From assembly GCF_016698665.1 (NCBI RefSeq), contig NZ_CP068046.1, positions 3,224,001 through 3,288,000 of the forward strand: a stretch of 64,000 nucleotides of DNA, in the 5' to 3' direction. Below the pieces are notes generated by a model. It did not search any database. It saw only the letters and a list, made by a program, of their open reading frames with translations, and had not been told where the DNA came from. This document shows, in pieces, positions 44,144 to 52,144 of this stretch. Source of the stretch: Devosia rhizoryzae (lineage in GTDB: Bacteria; Pseudomonadota; Alphaproteobacteria; Rhizobiales; Devosiaceae). The position numbers and the translations under genes are program-made. Position 1 is the stretch's first letter; each line of letters opens with the position of its first letter.

Positions 44144-45330
44144 GCTGCCTGCCCGGCGGCATAGCCCGAGGCCCAGGCCCACTGGAAATTGTAGCCGCCC
44201 AGCCAGCCGGTGACGTCCACCGCTTCGCCGACAAAGAAGAGGCCGGGGACGGTGCGCGCCATCAGCGTCTTGGCGTCGAGTCCTTCCGTGTCGATGCCGC
44301 CCAGGGTCACTTCAGCGGTGCGATAGCCTTCCGAGCCGACGGGTTTGAGCGTCCAGCGGTTGACCGCGTCGGCAGCAGTGGTGAGTTTCTTGTCGGAAAA
44401 GTCGCCGATCATGCCGGGCTGGTTGATGTTGTCGCCGACGAGCTGCGCTAGCCGCTTGGGCAGGCGTTCGGCGAGCGCGGTCTGGAGGTGCTGCTTGGGG
44501 GCCGACTGGCGGGCCGCGCGAAAGAAATCGAGCGCGTCCTCGCCGGGCAGGAGGTCGACGGTGATGGGCTCGCCTTCGCGCCAATAGGACGAGATCTGAA
44601 GGATTGCCGGGCCGGAAAGGCCACGATGGGTGAAAAGGAGGGCTTCCTCGAATTTCGTCTTGCCGCGGCTGACCACGGCATTGGTGGAGACGCCGGCCAG
44701 TGGGGTCAGCTTTTCGAGGGCGCCGGGCTCGAAAGTGAGCGGCACGAGGGCGGGGCGGGTGTCGGTGAGTTTGAGGCCGAATTGACGGGCGACGTCATAG
44801 GCAAAGCCGGTGGCGCCCATCTTGGGGATGGACTTGCCGCCCGTGGCGACGACCAGGCTCGTGGTGGTGACGCGGCCATCTCCGACCATGACGTCAAAGC
44901 CATCGCTGATCTTTTCGATGCTCCCGACGGAGCGGCCGGTCCAGATGGTGGCACCGGCTTGGCGCAGTTCGTCGGTGAGCATGGAAACGATCTGCGTTGC
45001 CGGCCCGTCGCAAAAGAGCTGGCCCAGGGTCTTTTCGTGGAACTTGATGCCGCGCTTCTTGACCTTGTCGATGAACATCTCGGGCGTGTAGCGCGAGAGG
45101 GCGGAGAGGGCGAAGCGCGGGTTTTGGCTCAGGAAGCGTTCGCGGCCGGCGGTGTGGGTGGCGTTCACATTGGTGAAGTTGCAGCGGCCGCCGCCGGAAA
45201 TGCGGATCTTTTCGCCTGGGTCGCGGGCATGGTCGACGACGAGGACCTTGCGGCCGCGACGGCCTGCTTCGATGCCCGCCATCATGCCGGCAGCGCCGGC
45301 ACCGAGAATGATTACATCGTAGTCGGGCAT
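44140..45330 (-). CDS. FAD-dependent oxidoreductase, HI0933/BaiN-RdsA family
   Basis: This 396-residue flavoprotein has dinucleotide site VIILGAGAAGMMAGIEAGRRG at the N-terminus, GRCNFTNVNA, VVATGGKSIPKMGATG and the C-terminal GLFFVGEAVDVTGWLGGYN. This is the HI0933-like group annotated variously as NAD(P)/FAD oxidoreductase or aminoacetone oxidase. The actual substrate is unknown. It is divergent from asd across more than 300 bp that hold the asd leader. Confidence 0.92.
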   Translation of the reverse strand: MPDYDVIILGAGAAGMMAGIEAGRRGRKVLVVDHARDPGEKIRISGGGRCNFTNVNATHTAGRERFLSQNPRFALSALSRYTPEMFIDKVKKRGIKFHEKTLGQLFCDGPATQIVSMLTDELRQAGATIWTGRSVGSIEKISDGFDVMVGDGRVTTTSLVVATGGKSIPKMGATGFAYDVARQFGLKLTDTRPALVPLTFEPGALEKLTPLAGVSTNAVVSRGKTKFEEALLFTHRGLSGPAILQISSYWREGEPITVDLLPGEDALDFFRAARQSAPKQHLQTALAERLPKRLAQLVGDNINQPGMIGDFSDKKLTTAADAVNRWTLKPVGSEGYRTAEVTLGGIDTEGLDAKTLMARTVPGLFFVGEAVDVTGWLGGYNFQWAWASGYAAGQAA

Positions 45331-45387
45331 ATCTGGTCCTCTTCAAGGTCGGAGCCCTAGCCCCCAAGGCGGCGGCAAGCAAGGCAA

Positions 45388-45415
45388 TTGACTATTTCCT
45401 ATTTCGGCGTATGAG
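45388..45415 (+). promoter_or_regulatory. Probable promoter of asd
   Basis: TTGACT at 45388-45393 and TATGAG at 45410-45415 with a 16-bp spacer form a plausible vegetative promoter. Transcription would start about 25 nt before the leader ORF at 45449. Confidence 0.5.
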
Positions 45416-45448
45416 AAATCCTGCTCTTTGATAGGAAGCAACATCGTC

Positions 45449-45541
45449 ATGGTCAGCATCGGCCCTATCGCCGCCTCTGCCACCACCCGGTTCACCGCCG
45501 GGGGCATGTTCGCCATGACCAAAACCACCAAAACCGCCTGA
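45449..45541 (+). CDS. Putative Thr/Lys leader peptide upstream of asd
   Basis: This is a 30-codon frame. AGGAAG lies 10 nt before its ATG, and it ends MTKTTKTA: four Thr and two Lys codons among the last seven before the TGA, with more Thr earlier (ATTRF). The stop abuts a hairpin. Codon runs for a pathway's end products just before a hairpin are the hallmark of ribosome-stalling attenuators; threonine and lysine are both products of the aspartate pathway that runs through Asd. Internal ATGs at 45506 and 45515 could also start it. Confidence 0.55.
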   Translation: MVSIGPIAASATTRFTAGGMFAMTKTTKTA

Positions 45542-45579
45542 CGCTTTTCCCCGGGTCGCACTCCCGACGGGGAGAGGCG
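45542..45579 (+). promoter_or_regulatory. Attenuator-type hairpin between leader ORF and asd
   Basis: An outer stem CGCTTTTCCCC pairs with GGGGAGAGGCG (two G-U pairs); then a GG bulge; then GTCG with CGAC around a 6-nt loop. The stem starts one base after the leader stop codon. No clear T-tract follows, so it is not a textbook terminator; it may be the pause or anti-terminator helix. Confidence 0.5.
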
Positions 45580-45644
45580 CAGAACCAGGACCGCGGTCGA
45601 GATGATCGCGCGGGGGCGGAATGGTAAGGGACCGGAGTTCCAAA

Positions 45645-46691
45645 ATGGGTTATCGCGTCGCTGTCGTCGGTGCCACGGGCAATGTGGGCCGCGAAGTTCT
45701 CAACATCCTGGCCGAACGCAAGTTTCCGGCCGACGAGGTTTATGCGCTGGCCTCGTCCAAGTCGATCGGCCGCGAGATTTCGTTCGGCGACAAGATCCTC
45801 AAGGCGCGCGACCTGCAGCATTTCGACTTTTCCGAAGTCGACTTCGCCATCATGTCGGCGGGCGGCTCGATCGCCAAGGAATGGGGCCCCAGGATTGCAG
45901 CGGCCGGCGCCATCGTCATCGATAATTCGAGCTATTGGCGCTACCATTCGGACGTGCCACTGATCGTGCCGGAAGTGAACGGGCACCAGCTCGACCGCTG
46001 GCTGGCCGACGCCAACCGCACTGGCATCATCGCCAACCCCAATTGCTCGACGGCGCAGCTGGTCGTGGCGCTCAAGCCCTTGCATGACGCGGCGACCATC
46101 AAGCGCGTCGTGGTCTCGACCTACCAGTCGGTCTCGGGCGCCGGCAAGGAAGGCGTCGACGAGCTCTGGAACCAGACCAAGGGCATTTTCGTCAATGACA
46201 GCCCCGGTCCGGGCAACAAGTTCCCTAAGCAGATCGCCTTCAACGTCATCCCGCATATCGATGTGTTCATGGAAGACGGCTACACTAAGGAAGAGTGGAA
46301 GGTGCTGGCCGAAACCAAGAAGATCCTCGATCCCAAGATCAAGGTCTCCTGCACCGCCGTGCGCGTGCCGGTTTTCGTGGGGCACTCGGAAGCGGTCAAT
46401 ATCGAGTTTGCCGACCCGATCTCCGCCGACGAAGCCCGCGATTTGCTGCGCGAGGCACCGGGCATTTCGGTGCTCGATAAGCGCGAACCGGGCGGCTATG
46501 CGACCCCGGTCGAAGCTGTCGGTGAATACGACACCTATGTGTCGCGCATCCGCGAAGACACCACGGTCGAGAACGGCATTGCCATGTGGGTGGTTTCCGA
46601 CAACCTCCGCAAGGGCGCCGCGCTCAACACGATCCAGATCGCCGAAACGCTGATCGAAAAGGGTTATGCGGCGCGCAAGAAGGCTGCGTAG
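45645..46691 (+). CDS. asd: Aspartate-semialdehyde dehydrogenase
   Basis: Asd reduces aspartyl phosphate to the semialdehyde, the precursor of lysine/diaminopimelate, methionine and threonine. The 348 residues show YRVAVVGATGNVGREVL at the N-terminus, FAIMSAGGSIAKEW, the catalytic Cys in IIANPNCSTAQLV and VVSTYQSVSGAGKEG, and a C-terminal VSDNLRKGAALNTIQIAE. ATG 45645 is chosen by homology; a GTG/ATG slightly upstream would add eight residues. A GNAT gene starts the base after the asd stop. Confidence 0.96.
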   Translation: MGYRVAVVGATGNVGREVLNILAERKFPADEVYALASSKSIGREISFGDKILKARDLQHFDFSEVDFAIMSAGGSIAKEWGPRIAAAGAIVIDNSSYWRYHSDVPLIVPEVNGHQLDRWLADANRTGIIANPNCSTAQLVVALKPLHDAATIKRVVVSTYQSVSGAGKEGVDELWNQTKGIFVNDSPGPGNKFPKQIAFNVIPHIDVFMEDGYTKEEWKVLAETKKILDPKIKVSCTAVRVPVFVGHSEAVNIEFADPISADEARDLLREAPGISVLDKREPGGYATPVEAVGEYDTYVSRIREDTTVENGIAMWVVSDNLRKGAALNTIQIAETLIEKGYAARKKAA

Positions 46692-47159
46692 GTGACACAA
46701 GCGAGGGTGGCGCCGCAGGGCGTCACCTTTCGTGCCGCAAATGCTGAAGATGTCGATGCGATCGTCGATATCTTCGGCCGTTCGCGCGCCGTGGCTCTGC
46801 CGTTTTTGCCGAAACTGCACACGGCCGAAGAAGATCGGGCCTTTCTTGCAGGCGCTGTCAAAGAGGCACGGGTGACGCTTGCGTCTTTGGACCGGCCAAT
46901 CGGGTTCATGGCGGAGACCGAGGGCTGGATCGATCACCTTTATCTCCATCCGGACTGTCGCGGCCGCGGCATCGGCGAGGCACTGGTGCGCCAAGCCATG
47001 TCGCGGCAGGAGCGGTTGCAGCTCTGGTGCTTTGCGGACAACCATCCGGCGCGGCGCTTTTACGAACGCTTAGGTTTTGCCATCGAGCGTCAAACCAGCG
47101 GCGACAACGAAGAAGGGCTTCCGGACATTCTTTATGTGTGGCAACGAGAGCCGGCTTAA
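46692..47159 (+). CDS. GNAT-family N-acetyltransferase
   Basis: This 155-residue acetyltransferase has acetyl-CoA site HPDCRGRGIGEALVRQAM near residue 82 and NHPARRFYERLGF afterwards. Start GTG 46692 directly abuts the asd stop, suggesting coupling. No substrate can be assigned. The EamA transporter follows after 17 bp. Confidence 0.85.
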   Translation: MTQARVAPQGVTFRAANAEDVDAIVDIFGRSRAVALPFLPKLHTAEEDRAFLAGAVKEARVTLASLDRPIGFMAETEGWIDHLYLHPDCRGRGIGEALVRQAMSRQERLQLWCFADNHPARRFYERLGFAIERQTSGDNEEGLPDILYVWQREPA

Positions 47160-47176
47160 CCGCCTCTTTGGTGCCC

Positions 47177-48034
47177 ATGCCCATCCGCCACGTCCTTCTT
47201 GCCCTTCTGGTCGTTGCGATCTGGGGCTTCAACTTCGTCGTTATCAAGCTCAGCGTCGAGGCTTTGCCGCCTATTCTGGCGGCGGCGCTGCGGTTTGCAG
47301 CGGCGGCGCTTCCGGCAGCCTTGTTCGTGCGACCGCCCAAGACGCAGTGGTGGATCGTCGTTCTTTACGGGTTGAGCTTCGGCTTTGCGCTTTACGCCTT
47401 TTTGAACCTCTCCATCGCCTGGGGCATGCCGGCGGGGTTGAGTTCGATCGTACTGCAGACGCAGGCCTTCTTTACCATGCTGATGGCCTTCCTGATCCTG
47501 GGGGAGCGGCCAAGCCGCTTTCAGATTATGGGGGCAGCCATCGCCTTTGGCGGCATTGCGGTGATCGCCAGCGAGCGCATCGAAGGTGCAGGGCTTCTGC
47601 CGCTCTCATTGACCATCGTGGCCGCCGTGAGCTGGGGGCTGGCCAATGTGCTGACGAAGAAGGCGGGGCGGGTGAATGCCGTGTCGTTCACCGTTTGGGG
47701 AGCGCTGGTGTCGCCGATCCCGCTGCTGGCCTTGTCGCTTCTGGTCGAGGGACCGGCACAGGTGGCTGACGCCCTGGCCAATTTCGGCTGGGACGATGCG
47801 GGGCTTATCGCCTTTTTGGCCTATCCAGCAACCTTGCTCGGCGGCGGCATCTGGGCCTGGCTTTTGTCTCGGCATCCGGCGTCCACAGTCGCGCCCTTTA
47901 CGCTTCTGGTGCCGATCACGGGGCTGGCTTCGGGATATCTGGTGCTGGGGGAGATGGTGACGCTGTTGGAAGTGGCGGGCGCAGCGCTGGTGATCGTGGG
48001 GCTCCTGGTCACCCTGCGCAAGGCTCGGGCTTAG
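47177..48034 (+). CDS. EamA-family (DMT) transporter
   Basis: This 285-residue protein has ten TM helices in two EamA repeats. It starts RHVLLALLVVAIWGFNFVVI, with LRFAAAALPAALFV and a second-half WGLANVLTKKAGRVNAVSF, typical of the O-acetylserine/cysteine exporter-like branch. Substrate uncertain. It is likely in the asd transcript and ends with a shared hairpin. Confidence 0.9.
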   Translation: MPIRHVLLALLVVAIWGFNFVVIKLSVEALPPILAAALRFAAAALPAALFVRPPKTQWWIVVLYGLSFGFALYAFLNLSIAWGMPAGLSSIVLQTQAFFTMLMAFLILGERPSRFQIMGAAIAFGGIAVIASERIEGAGLLPLSLTIVAAVSWGLANVLTKKAGRVNAVSFTVWGALVSPIPLLALSLLVEGPAQVADALANFGWDDAGLIAFLAYPATLLGGGIWAWLLSRHPASTVAPFTLLVPITGLASGYLVLGEMVTLLEVAGAALVIVGLLVTLRKARA

Positions 48035-48039
48035 GGGAA

Positions 48040-48059
48040 GGGCCGCCCGAAGGCGGCCC
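48040..48059. terminator. Hairpin between convergent genes
   Basis: GGGCCGCC and GGCGGCCC arms with a CGAA loop lie 5 nt after the transporter stop and 13 nt before the end of the convergent EF-hand gene. The T-tract is weak, so this is a possible bidirectional terminator. Confidence 0.6.
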
Positions 48060-48072
48060 ACCTGTTCCGGCC

Positions 48073-48318
48073 TTATTGCGCCGGGGCAGCGCTTGCAAGA
48101 AGCGCGTTATATTCCTCAACGGAGAGTTCGCCATTGCCGTCCGTGTCGGCAGCGGTGAACGCTTCCTGGGTCAGATCCGGCCAGGCCACCTGCGCTTCGG
48201 CAAAGGTCACGCCACCGCTGATATCCGCATCCACCGTTGCGAAATCGGTGGCGGCTTGCGCGAAGGCGGCGCCCGAAAGGCCGAGGGCGAACAGGGAGGT
48301 CAGGACGATCTTCTTCAT
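48073..48318 (-). CDS. Exported EF-hand protein
   Basis: This 81-residue protein has a signal peptide (MKKIVLTSLFALGLSGAAFA-QAA). One clear EF-hand loop is ADTDGNGELSVEEYNALL, with Asp, Asp, Asn and Glu at calcium positions. An earlier DADISGGVTFAEAQ is a degenerate first hand. Likely a periplasmic calcium-binding protein. ATG 48318 was chosen because GGAGAAA precedes it and the signal peptide starts there. Confidence 0.85.
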   Translation of the reverse strand: MKKIVLTSLFALGLSGAAFAQAATDFATVDADISGGVTFAEAQVAWPDLTQEAFTAADTDGNGELSVEEYNALLASAAPAQ

Positions 48319-48473
48319 GGGATTTCTCCATGTGAGTTGGGAAAAGCAGCGAATGATTTCGCCGACGGATGCTCTCCGGCGATCCGTGAGAAGAAGATTG
48401 CCGGTCCAATGTGGCCCGTGCTGGCCCGGCAAAGGGCGAGGGCTGACAAAAGTCTGGGCCATTTGCGGGCGAG

Positions 48474-48497
48474 AAAAAAGGCCCGGAAAGCGGGCCT
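48474..48497 (-). terminator. Terminator after carbonic anhydrase gene
   Basis: On the minus strand AGGCCCG, CTTTC loop, CGGGCCT is followed by TTTTT. It is about 115 nt past the carbonic anhydrase stop. The rest of 48319-48613 carries only the upstream region of the EF-hand gene. Confidence 0.85.
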
Positions 48498-48613
48498 CTT
48501 CAAGTGATCACGGCAGCGTGAGCAAGCTTATCTCGGGTGCGCCGAACTAGTTTGGCCAGCCAAGTTTGGCGCGGCAAGTGCAATGCCGTGACCACATTGG
48601 GGCAGGCAAAAGC

Positions 48614-49252
48614 TCAGAGTGCGGGGCGAATGAAATCGCCGTTGTGATCCATGATCCAAAGCTCGCCCGTCGAAATATCGAACCAGGCGCCATGCACGGC
48701 CAACTTTTCTTCCGCCTCGAGCGCGGCCACATAGGGGAAGGTGCGCAGGTTGCGGATCGAGTTGCGGATGGAGATGCGTTCAAGCGCCGTCTGCTGCTCG
48801 GTTGCCGTCATCATCGTGTTGGTGCCGAGCTGGCTCGGCAATTCGCCCAGCATGCTCATCCACTTGCCGATGAAGTCTCCTTCATCGAGCGGGCTGTAAT
48901 CGGGGTTGAGCGCCGCCTTGATGCCGCCGCAGCGGCCGTGGCCCATGATGACGATATTGGCGATGCCGAGGCCCTTGATGGCGAATTCGATCGCTGCCGA
49001 CGTGCCGTGCTGGCCCCCATCGGGCTGATAGGTGGGCACGAGGTTGGCGACGTTGCGCAGGACAAAGGCTTCGCCCGGGCCGGTATCGAAGATCATTTCG
49101 GGCGCTGCGCGGCTGTCGCAGCAGGCGATGATCATGGTGGTCGGCTTCTGGCCGACCTCGGCCAGATCGCGAATGCGTTCTTTCTCGCGGGAATAGCGTC
49201 CCGACATGAAATTGGCGTGGCCGTCGAGCAGGTGCTGAGGAAAGCTGTGCAT
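48614..49252 (-). CDS. Beta-class carbonic anhydrase
   Basis: This 212-residue zinc enzyme interconverts CO2 and bicarbonate. Zinc ligands are in IACCDSRAAPEMIF (Cys, Asp-Arg dyad) and IVMGHGRCGGI (His and Cys). FVLRNVANLVP and GTSAAIEFAIKGLG are the usual beta-CA blocks. ATG 49252 was chosen by homology to MHSFPQHLLDGHANF. Divergent from the DUF1737 gene. Confidence 0.95.
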   Translation of the reverse strand: MHSFPQHLLDGHANFMSGRYSREKERIRDLAEVGQKPTTMIIACCDSRAAPEMIFDTGPGEAFVLRNVANLVPTYQPDGGQHGTSAAIEFAIKGLGIANIVIMGHGRCGGIKAALNPDYSPLDEGDFIGKWMSMLGELPSQLGTNTMMTATEQQTALERISIRNSIRNLRTFPYVAALEAEEKLAVHGAWFDISTGELWIMDHNGDFIRPAL

Positions 49253-49323
49253 AGGCTTTCGATTAGCGCTAAGAGGCGACAAGATCAATTGCCGGCGGAG
49301 GGCGCCGGTCGGGGGAGACGTGC

Positions 49324-49530
49324 ATGCTGATCTATCGGTTTTTGTCCGGTGAAGACGATTCCGCTTTTTGCCACAAGGTGACCAAGGCGCTGTCGGAGGG
49401 CTGGCAGCTGCATGGCGGGCCGACCTATGCCTATGACCAGGTGAGTAAGAAGATGCGCTGCGGCCAGGCGGTGACCCGGGTGGCCAAGGATCAGCCTTAT
49501 GATCCGGAGAAGAAGCTGGTGGACTTTTAG
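49324..49530 (+). CDS. DUF1737 domain protein
   Basis: This 68-residue protein reads YRFLSGEDDSAFCHKVTKAL and GWQLHGGPTYAYD, the DUF1737 pattern, with a short basic C-terminus. It has no known function. It is divergent from carbonic anhydrase and followed by palindromic elements. Confidence 0.88.
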   Translation: MLIYRFLSGEDDSAFCHKVTKALSEGWQLHGGPTYAYDQVSKKMRCGQAVTRVAKDQPYDPEKKLVDF

Positions 49531-49572
49531 GGCGGCGGCGCTGCGCCCAATCCAGAAAGTCACCCCACCCCA

Positions 49573-49741
49573 GCGTCGCTAGGCCTGCGGCAAGCTTTGC
49601 TACCCTCCCCATCTAGGGGAGGGAGCACCCCCACCCGGCCTCCCCCTTTAGGAGGGGGAGGAGTTGGGCCGGTGCGATGCTGATATCGAGCCGCATACCC
49701 GATCGTCTCCTCCCCGAATTACGGGGGAGGCTGGGTGGGGG
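49573..49741. repeat. Composite palindromic element: half type B fused to type A copy 5
   Basis: 49573-49626 matches one half of the type B element (CTAGGCCTGCGGCAAGCTT, then CCCTCCCC/GGGGAGGG). It runs straight into a type A unit at 49628-49741 (CCCCCACCC to GGGTGGGGG). The pair sits between convergent DUF1737 and SRPBCC genes. It shows that the element types can combine, as in mosaic intergenic elements. Confidence 0.75.
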
Positions 49742-49746
49742 CGTTT

Positions 49747-50163
49747 CTAAGCCCGGGCCACCACGGTTTTGAGCTTTTCCATAAAACCCTTCCAGCCGGC
49801 GTGGGCGCCGCCATAGGCGGCTTTCTGGTCGGGGCGGAAGCCGGTTTGCTCAACGCTCAGATGCGTGCCGGTGACGGAGGGGGTGAGCGTGAAGGTGACG
49901 ACGCTTTCGAGGGCGTAGGCGGGATCGTCGTTGGCAAAGTTCCAGCTATAGACGAGCCTGGTGATCGGCTCGAGCGCCAGCACTTCGCAATCGAGGACGC
50001 CGCCCCAGTCGCCGCGAAGGGTGAATTTGTGGCCGAGTTCGGGGACGAAGTCGTTGCGCATCAGCCAGTCTTCGATCAACGCCGGCTGGGTGAGGGCGCG
50101 CCAGAGTTTTTCCGGCGCATGGGCGAAGTCGCGCTCGATGACGACGGTTCTGGTTTCGCTCAT
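49747..50163 (-). CDS. SRPBCC/AHSA1-family protein
   Basis: This 138-residue START-like fold protein has IERDFAHAPEKLWRALTQPALIEDWL at its N-terminus, GDWGGVLDCEVLALEPITRL and a C-terminal GAHAGWKGFMEKLK, the AHSA1 pattern. Such proteins bind hydrophobic ligands and are often co-encoded with ArsR regulators and DUF1801 proteins. It is the last gene of the four-gene operon starting at 51291; its ATG overlaps the preceding stop. Confidence 0.9.
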   Translation of the reverse strand: MSETRTVVIERDFAHAPEKLWRALTQPALIEDWLMRNDFVPELGHKFTLRGDWGGVLDCEVLALEPITRLVYSWNFANDDPAYALESVVTFTLTPSVTGTHLSVEQTGFRPDQKAAYGGAHAGWKGFMEKLKTVVARA

Positions 50164-50555
50164 GGCTTCTTGCTCTTGTTGAAGGCGATGGCAGCGCGGA
50201 TGAGGCCGATGAAAGCGGCTTCGTCAATCGGGGCGCCTTCCTTGAAATCGATGGCGCGGCGGGTGGCGCCTTCGAGGCTCGAGTTGAAGAGAGCGGTGGG
50301 ATCGGGCAGCGCGGCGCCATGCGGGAAGGTGGTCTTGACGGCGGCCTTATAGACCTCGCCGGTGCAGATGATGCCGTCGAGCGCCCAGACTGGGACGTTC
50401 CATTTCCATTCCTCGACCACGCCAGGATCGGCCTCGTGGATCAGGGCGCGGAGGCGCGTGAGGGTTTCGGCGCGCCAGCCGCCGGCATCGGCGATGCGCT
50501 TGTCGATATGCTGGGGGGCAAGGCTTTGGTCCATATGCGCTGTGGCTTTTGGCAT
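50160..50555 (-). CDS. DUF1801 protein (first of two)
   Basis: This 131-residue DUF1801 (YdhG-like) protein has LRALIHEADPGVVEEWKWNVPVWALDGIICTG, the usual E-x-x-K-W core, and a C-terminal Lys-rich end. DUF1801 has an unknown function. It shares a 4-bp overlap with the SRPBCC gene. Confidence 0.88.
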   Translation of the reverse strand: MPKATAHMDQSLAPQHIDKRIADAGGWRAETLTRLRALIHEADPGVVEEWKWNVPVWALDGIICTGEVYKAAVKTTFPHGAALPDPTALFNSSLEGATRRAIDFKEGAPIDEAAFIGLIRAAIAFNKSKKP

Positions 50556-50563
50556 GATGATCC

Positions 50564-50974
50564 TCAGTACTTTTCGCCAGGCATAGCGCTGGCTTGCTTG
50601 ACCCAGGAGATGAATTGTTCGGCGTCGAAGGGCGCGTCCTCGTAGATGTCGAGATAGCGGACGCGGGGCTGTTTGGAGGTGCCGGGCGGCACGGGATCGA
50701 GTTCGGTGCCGGCGGGGAAGGCGACTTTGACGTATTTGGTGAGGCAGTGGAAACTGACGAACCAGTGCCGGTCATCGAGCCCATAGAAGGGCGTGTTCCA
50801 CTTCACGGCTTTGGAGAGGTTGGGCACGGCGTCAGAGATCAAGCCATCGAGCTGGCGACAGACCGCCTGTTTCCAGCCCGGCACCGCAGCGATGTAATCG
50901 GCGACTTTTTCGTCACCAAAACCCTTGGTGATCTGCGGATTGCCGCCGGAAAGGAGAACGGGCTCGCTGGTCAT
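50564..50974 (-). CDS. DUF1801 protein (second)
   Basis: This 136-residue protein has ISDAVPNLSKAVKWNTPFYGL and HWFVSFHCLTKYVKVAFP, the DUF1801 core. It is a distant relative of the neighbour at 50160. It overlaps the ArsR stop by 4 bp. Confidence 0.88.
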   Translation of the reverse strand: MTSEPVLLSGGNPQITKGFGDEKVADYIAAVPGWKQAVCRQLDGLISDAVPNLSKAVKWNTPFYGLDDRHWFVSFHCLTKYVKVAFPAGTELDPVPPGTSKQPRVRYLDIYEDAPFDAEQFISWVKQASAMPGEKY

Positions 50975-51291
50975 TGATCCATCCTCTTGAGAAGATCATC
51001 GAGGTGATCGAGGCGGTTTTCCCAAAAGCTCGACATTTCCGTGGTCCAGTCGGCCAGGGGGCGGAGGGCCTGGAGGTCGGCGCGGTAATGGGTCTGCCGC
51101 CCGTCGGGGCGATGCTGGACGAGACCGGCGTCGCGGAGGACGCCAAGATGCTTGGAAACGACGGGCTGGGAAACGTTGGCGGTCTTGGTGAGGGTGCCGA
51201 CGGTCGCTTCGCCCTCGCGGCAGAGGCGTTCGAACAGCGCCCGTCTTGTCGGGTCGGCGAGGGCGCGGAACAGGACGTCGGGTGCAGACAT
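50971..51291 (-). CDS. ArsR-family transcriptional repressor
   Basis: This 106-residue winged helix regulator has LFRALADPTRRALFERLCR, then the recognition helix in KTANVSQPVVSKHLGVLRDAGLV and RHRPDGRQTHY-like wing. It lacks the metal-binding ELCVCDL motif of ArsR proper, so it is likely not a metal sensor; AHSA1-linked ArsR repressors are a known group. ATG 51291 is preferred; an in-frame ATG at 51303 lies inside an operator. It heads the arsR-DUF1801-DUF1801-SRPBCC operon. Confidence 0.9.
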   Translation of the reverse strand: MSAPDVLFRALADPTRRALFERLCREGEATVGTLTKTANVSQPVVSKHLGVLRDAGLVQHRPDGRQTHYRADLQALRPLADWTTEMSSFWENRLDHLDDLLKRMDQ

Positions 51292-51299
51292 GGGGAAAA

Positions 51300-51355
51300 C
51301 CATAGCTGGTTGGCTATGGTTTTGATTTATAGCTACATGGCTATGGGTTCGTCAA
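51300..51355 (-). promoter_or_regulatory. Promoter with tandem operators for the ArsR operon
   Basis: On the minus strand TTGACG (51355-51350) and TATAAA (51331-51326) have an 18-bp spacer. Two copies of ATAGC-N6-GCTAT lie at 51302-51317 (between -10 and the ATG, within an arm CCATAGC/GCTATGG) and 51329-51344 (between -35 and -10), centres 27 bp apart. Such placement would block polymerase, so autorepression by the ArsR protein is likely. The -35 box overlaps the end of the NUDIX gene. Confidence 0.75.
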
Positions 51356-51921
51356 GCGGTGAGGGCGAGATGCTGCAGCAGGAGGACGGTCTTGGCGTCC
51401 ATGATGCGGCCATCGCCGATCATGGCCAGGGCTTCGGCGAGCGGCAGTTCCACCACTTCAATGTCTTCGCCCTCATCGGCAAGGCCGCCGCCTTCGTGCT
51501 GGCGGGTGCTGGCGTGGTAGTGGCCGATAAAGAGGCTGACTTTTTCGGTGACGGAGCCTGGGCTGACATAGACGTCGCAGACATGGCGGAGGTCGGTCGG
51601 CGCGTGGCCGCTTTCCTCGGTGGCTTCGCGGATGGCGCAGGTTTTTGGATCGTCGCCATCGAGCATGCCGGCGCAAACTTCGAGCATGTCGGCATGGTCG
51701 CCATTGAGCATGACGGCAAAACGGAACTGGCGGACCAGGAGCACGGTCTTCCGATCCGGATCGTAGAGGAGAATGGCGGCGGCGCTGCCATGGTCATAGG
51801 CTTCGCGCTTGAGGCGCTGCACGGTGCCGTCCTGGCGGCGGTAATCCATGGTGTAGCTGGTGAGGCTCCCCCAGGATTTGGCCAGCACCTGCTTGCTGAT
51901 GATCTTTGCGCGCTCGTTCAT
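51352..51921 (-). CDS. NUDIX hydrolase (ADP-ribose/GDP-mannose pyrophosphatase-like)
   Basis: This 189-residue hydrolase has Nudix box GMLDGDDPKTCAIREATEES near residue 85 (G-x5-E-x7-REUxEExGU; Asp holds the position of the first Glu). AAAILLYDPDRKTVLLVRQFR and YVSPGSVTEKVSLFIG are typical of the NudF/NudK group, which splits nucleoside diphosphate sugars. Its 3' end overlaps the ArsR -35 box; no other link. Confidence 0.9.
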   Translation of the reverse strand: MNERAKIISKQVLAKSWGSLTSYTMDYRRQDGTVQRLKREAYDHGSAAAILLYDPDRKTVLLVRQFRFAVMLNGDHADMLEVCAGMLDGDDPKTCAIREATEESGHAPTDLRHVCDVYVSPGSVTEKVSLFIGHYHASTRQHEGGGLADEGEDIEVVELPLAEALAMIGDGRIMDAKTVLLLQHLALTA

Positions 51922-52144
51922 GGCAGAGGCTCCGTTGCTGGCTTCGGCTTAGCGGCGCCTCGACCAAAATGCCAGAGGCCGGGCAGCGAACAGCTCGTGC
52001 GCCAAGCGAACAAAGTGCGGATTGCGCCGGAATGTGATGGTGTCATGGCGCTGAAGCTTTGATTTTGTAGGGATTGGGCGCTACACACTCGAACAATTCC
52101 AAACTGAAGGCGCCCGTCTTCAGCTTCAGCCTCTTGGAACATTC

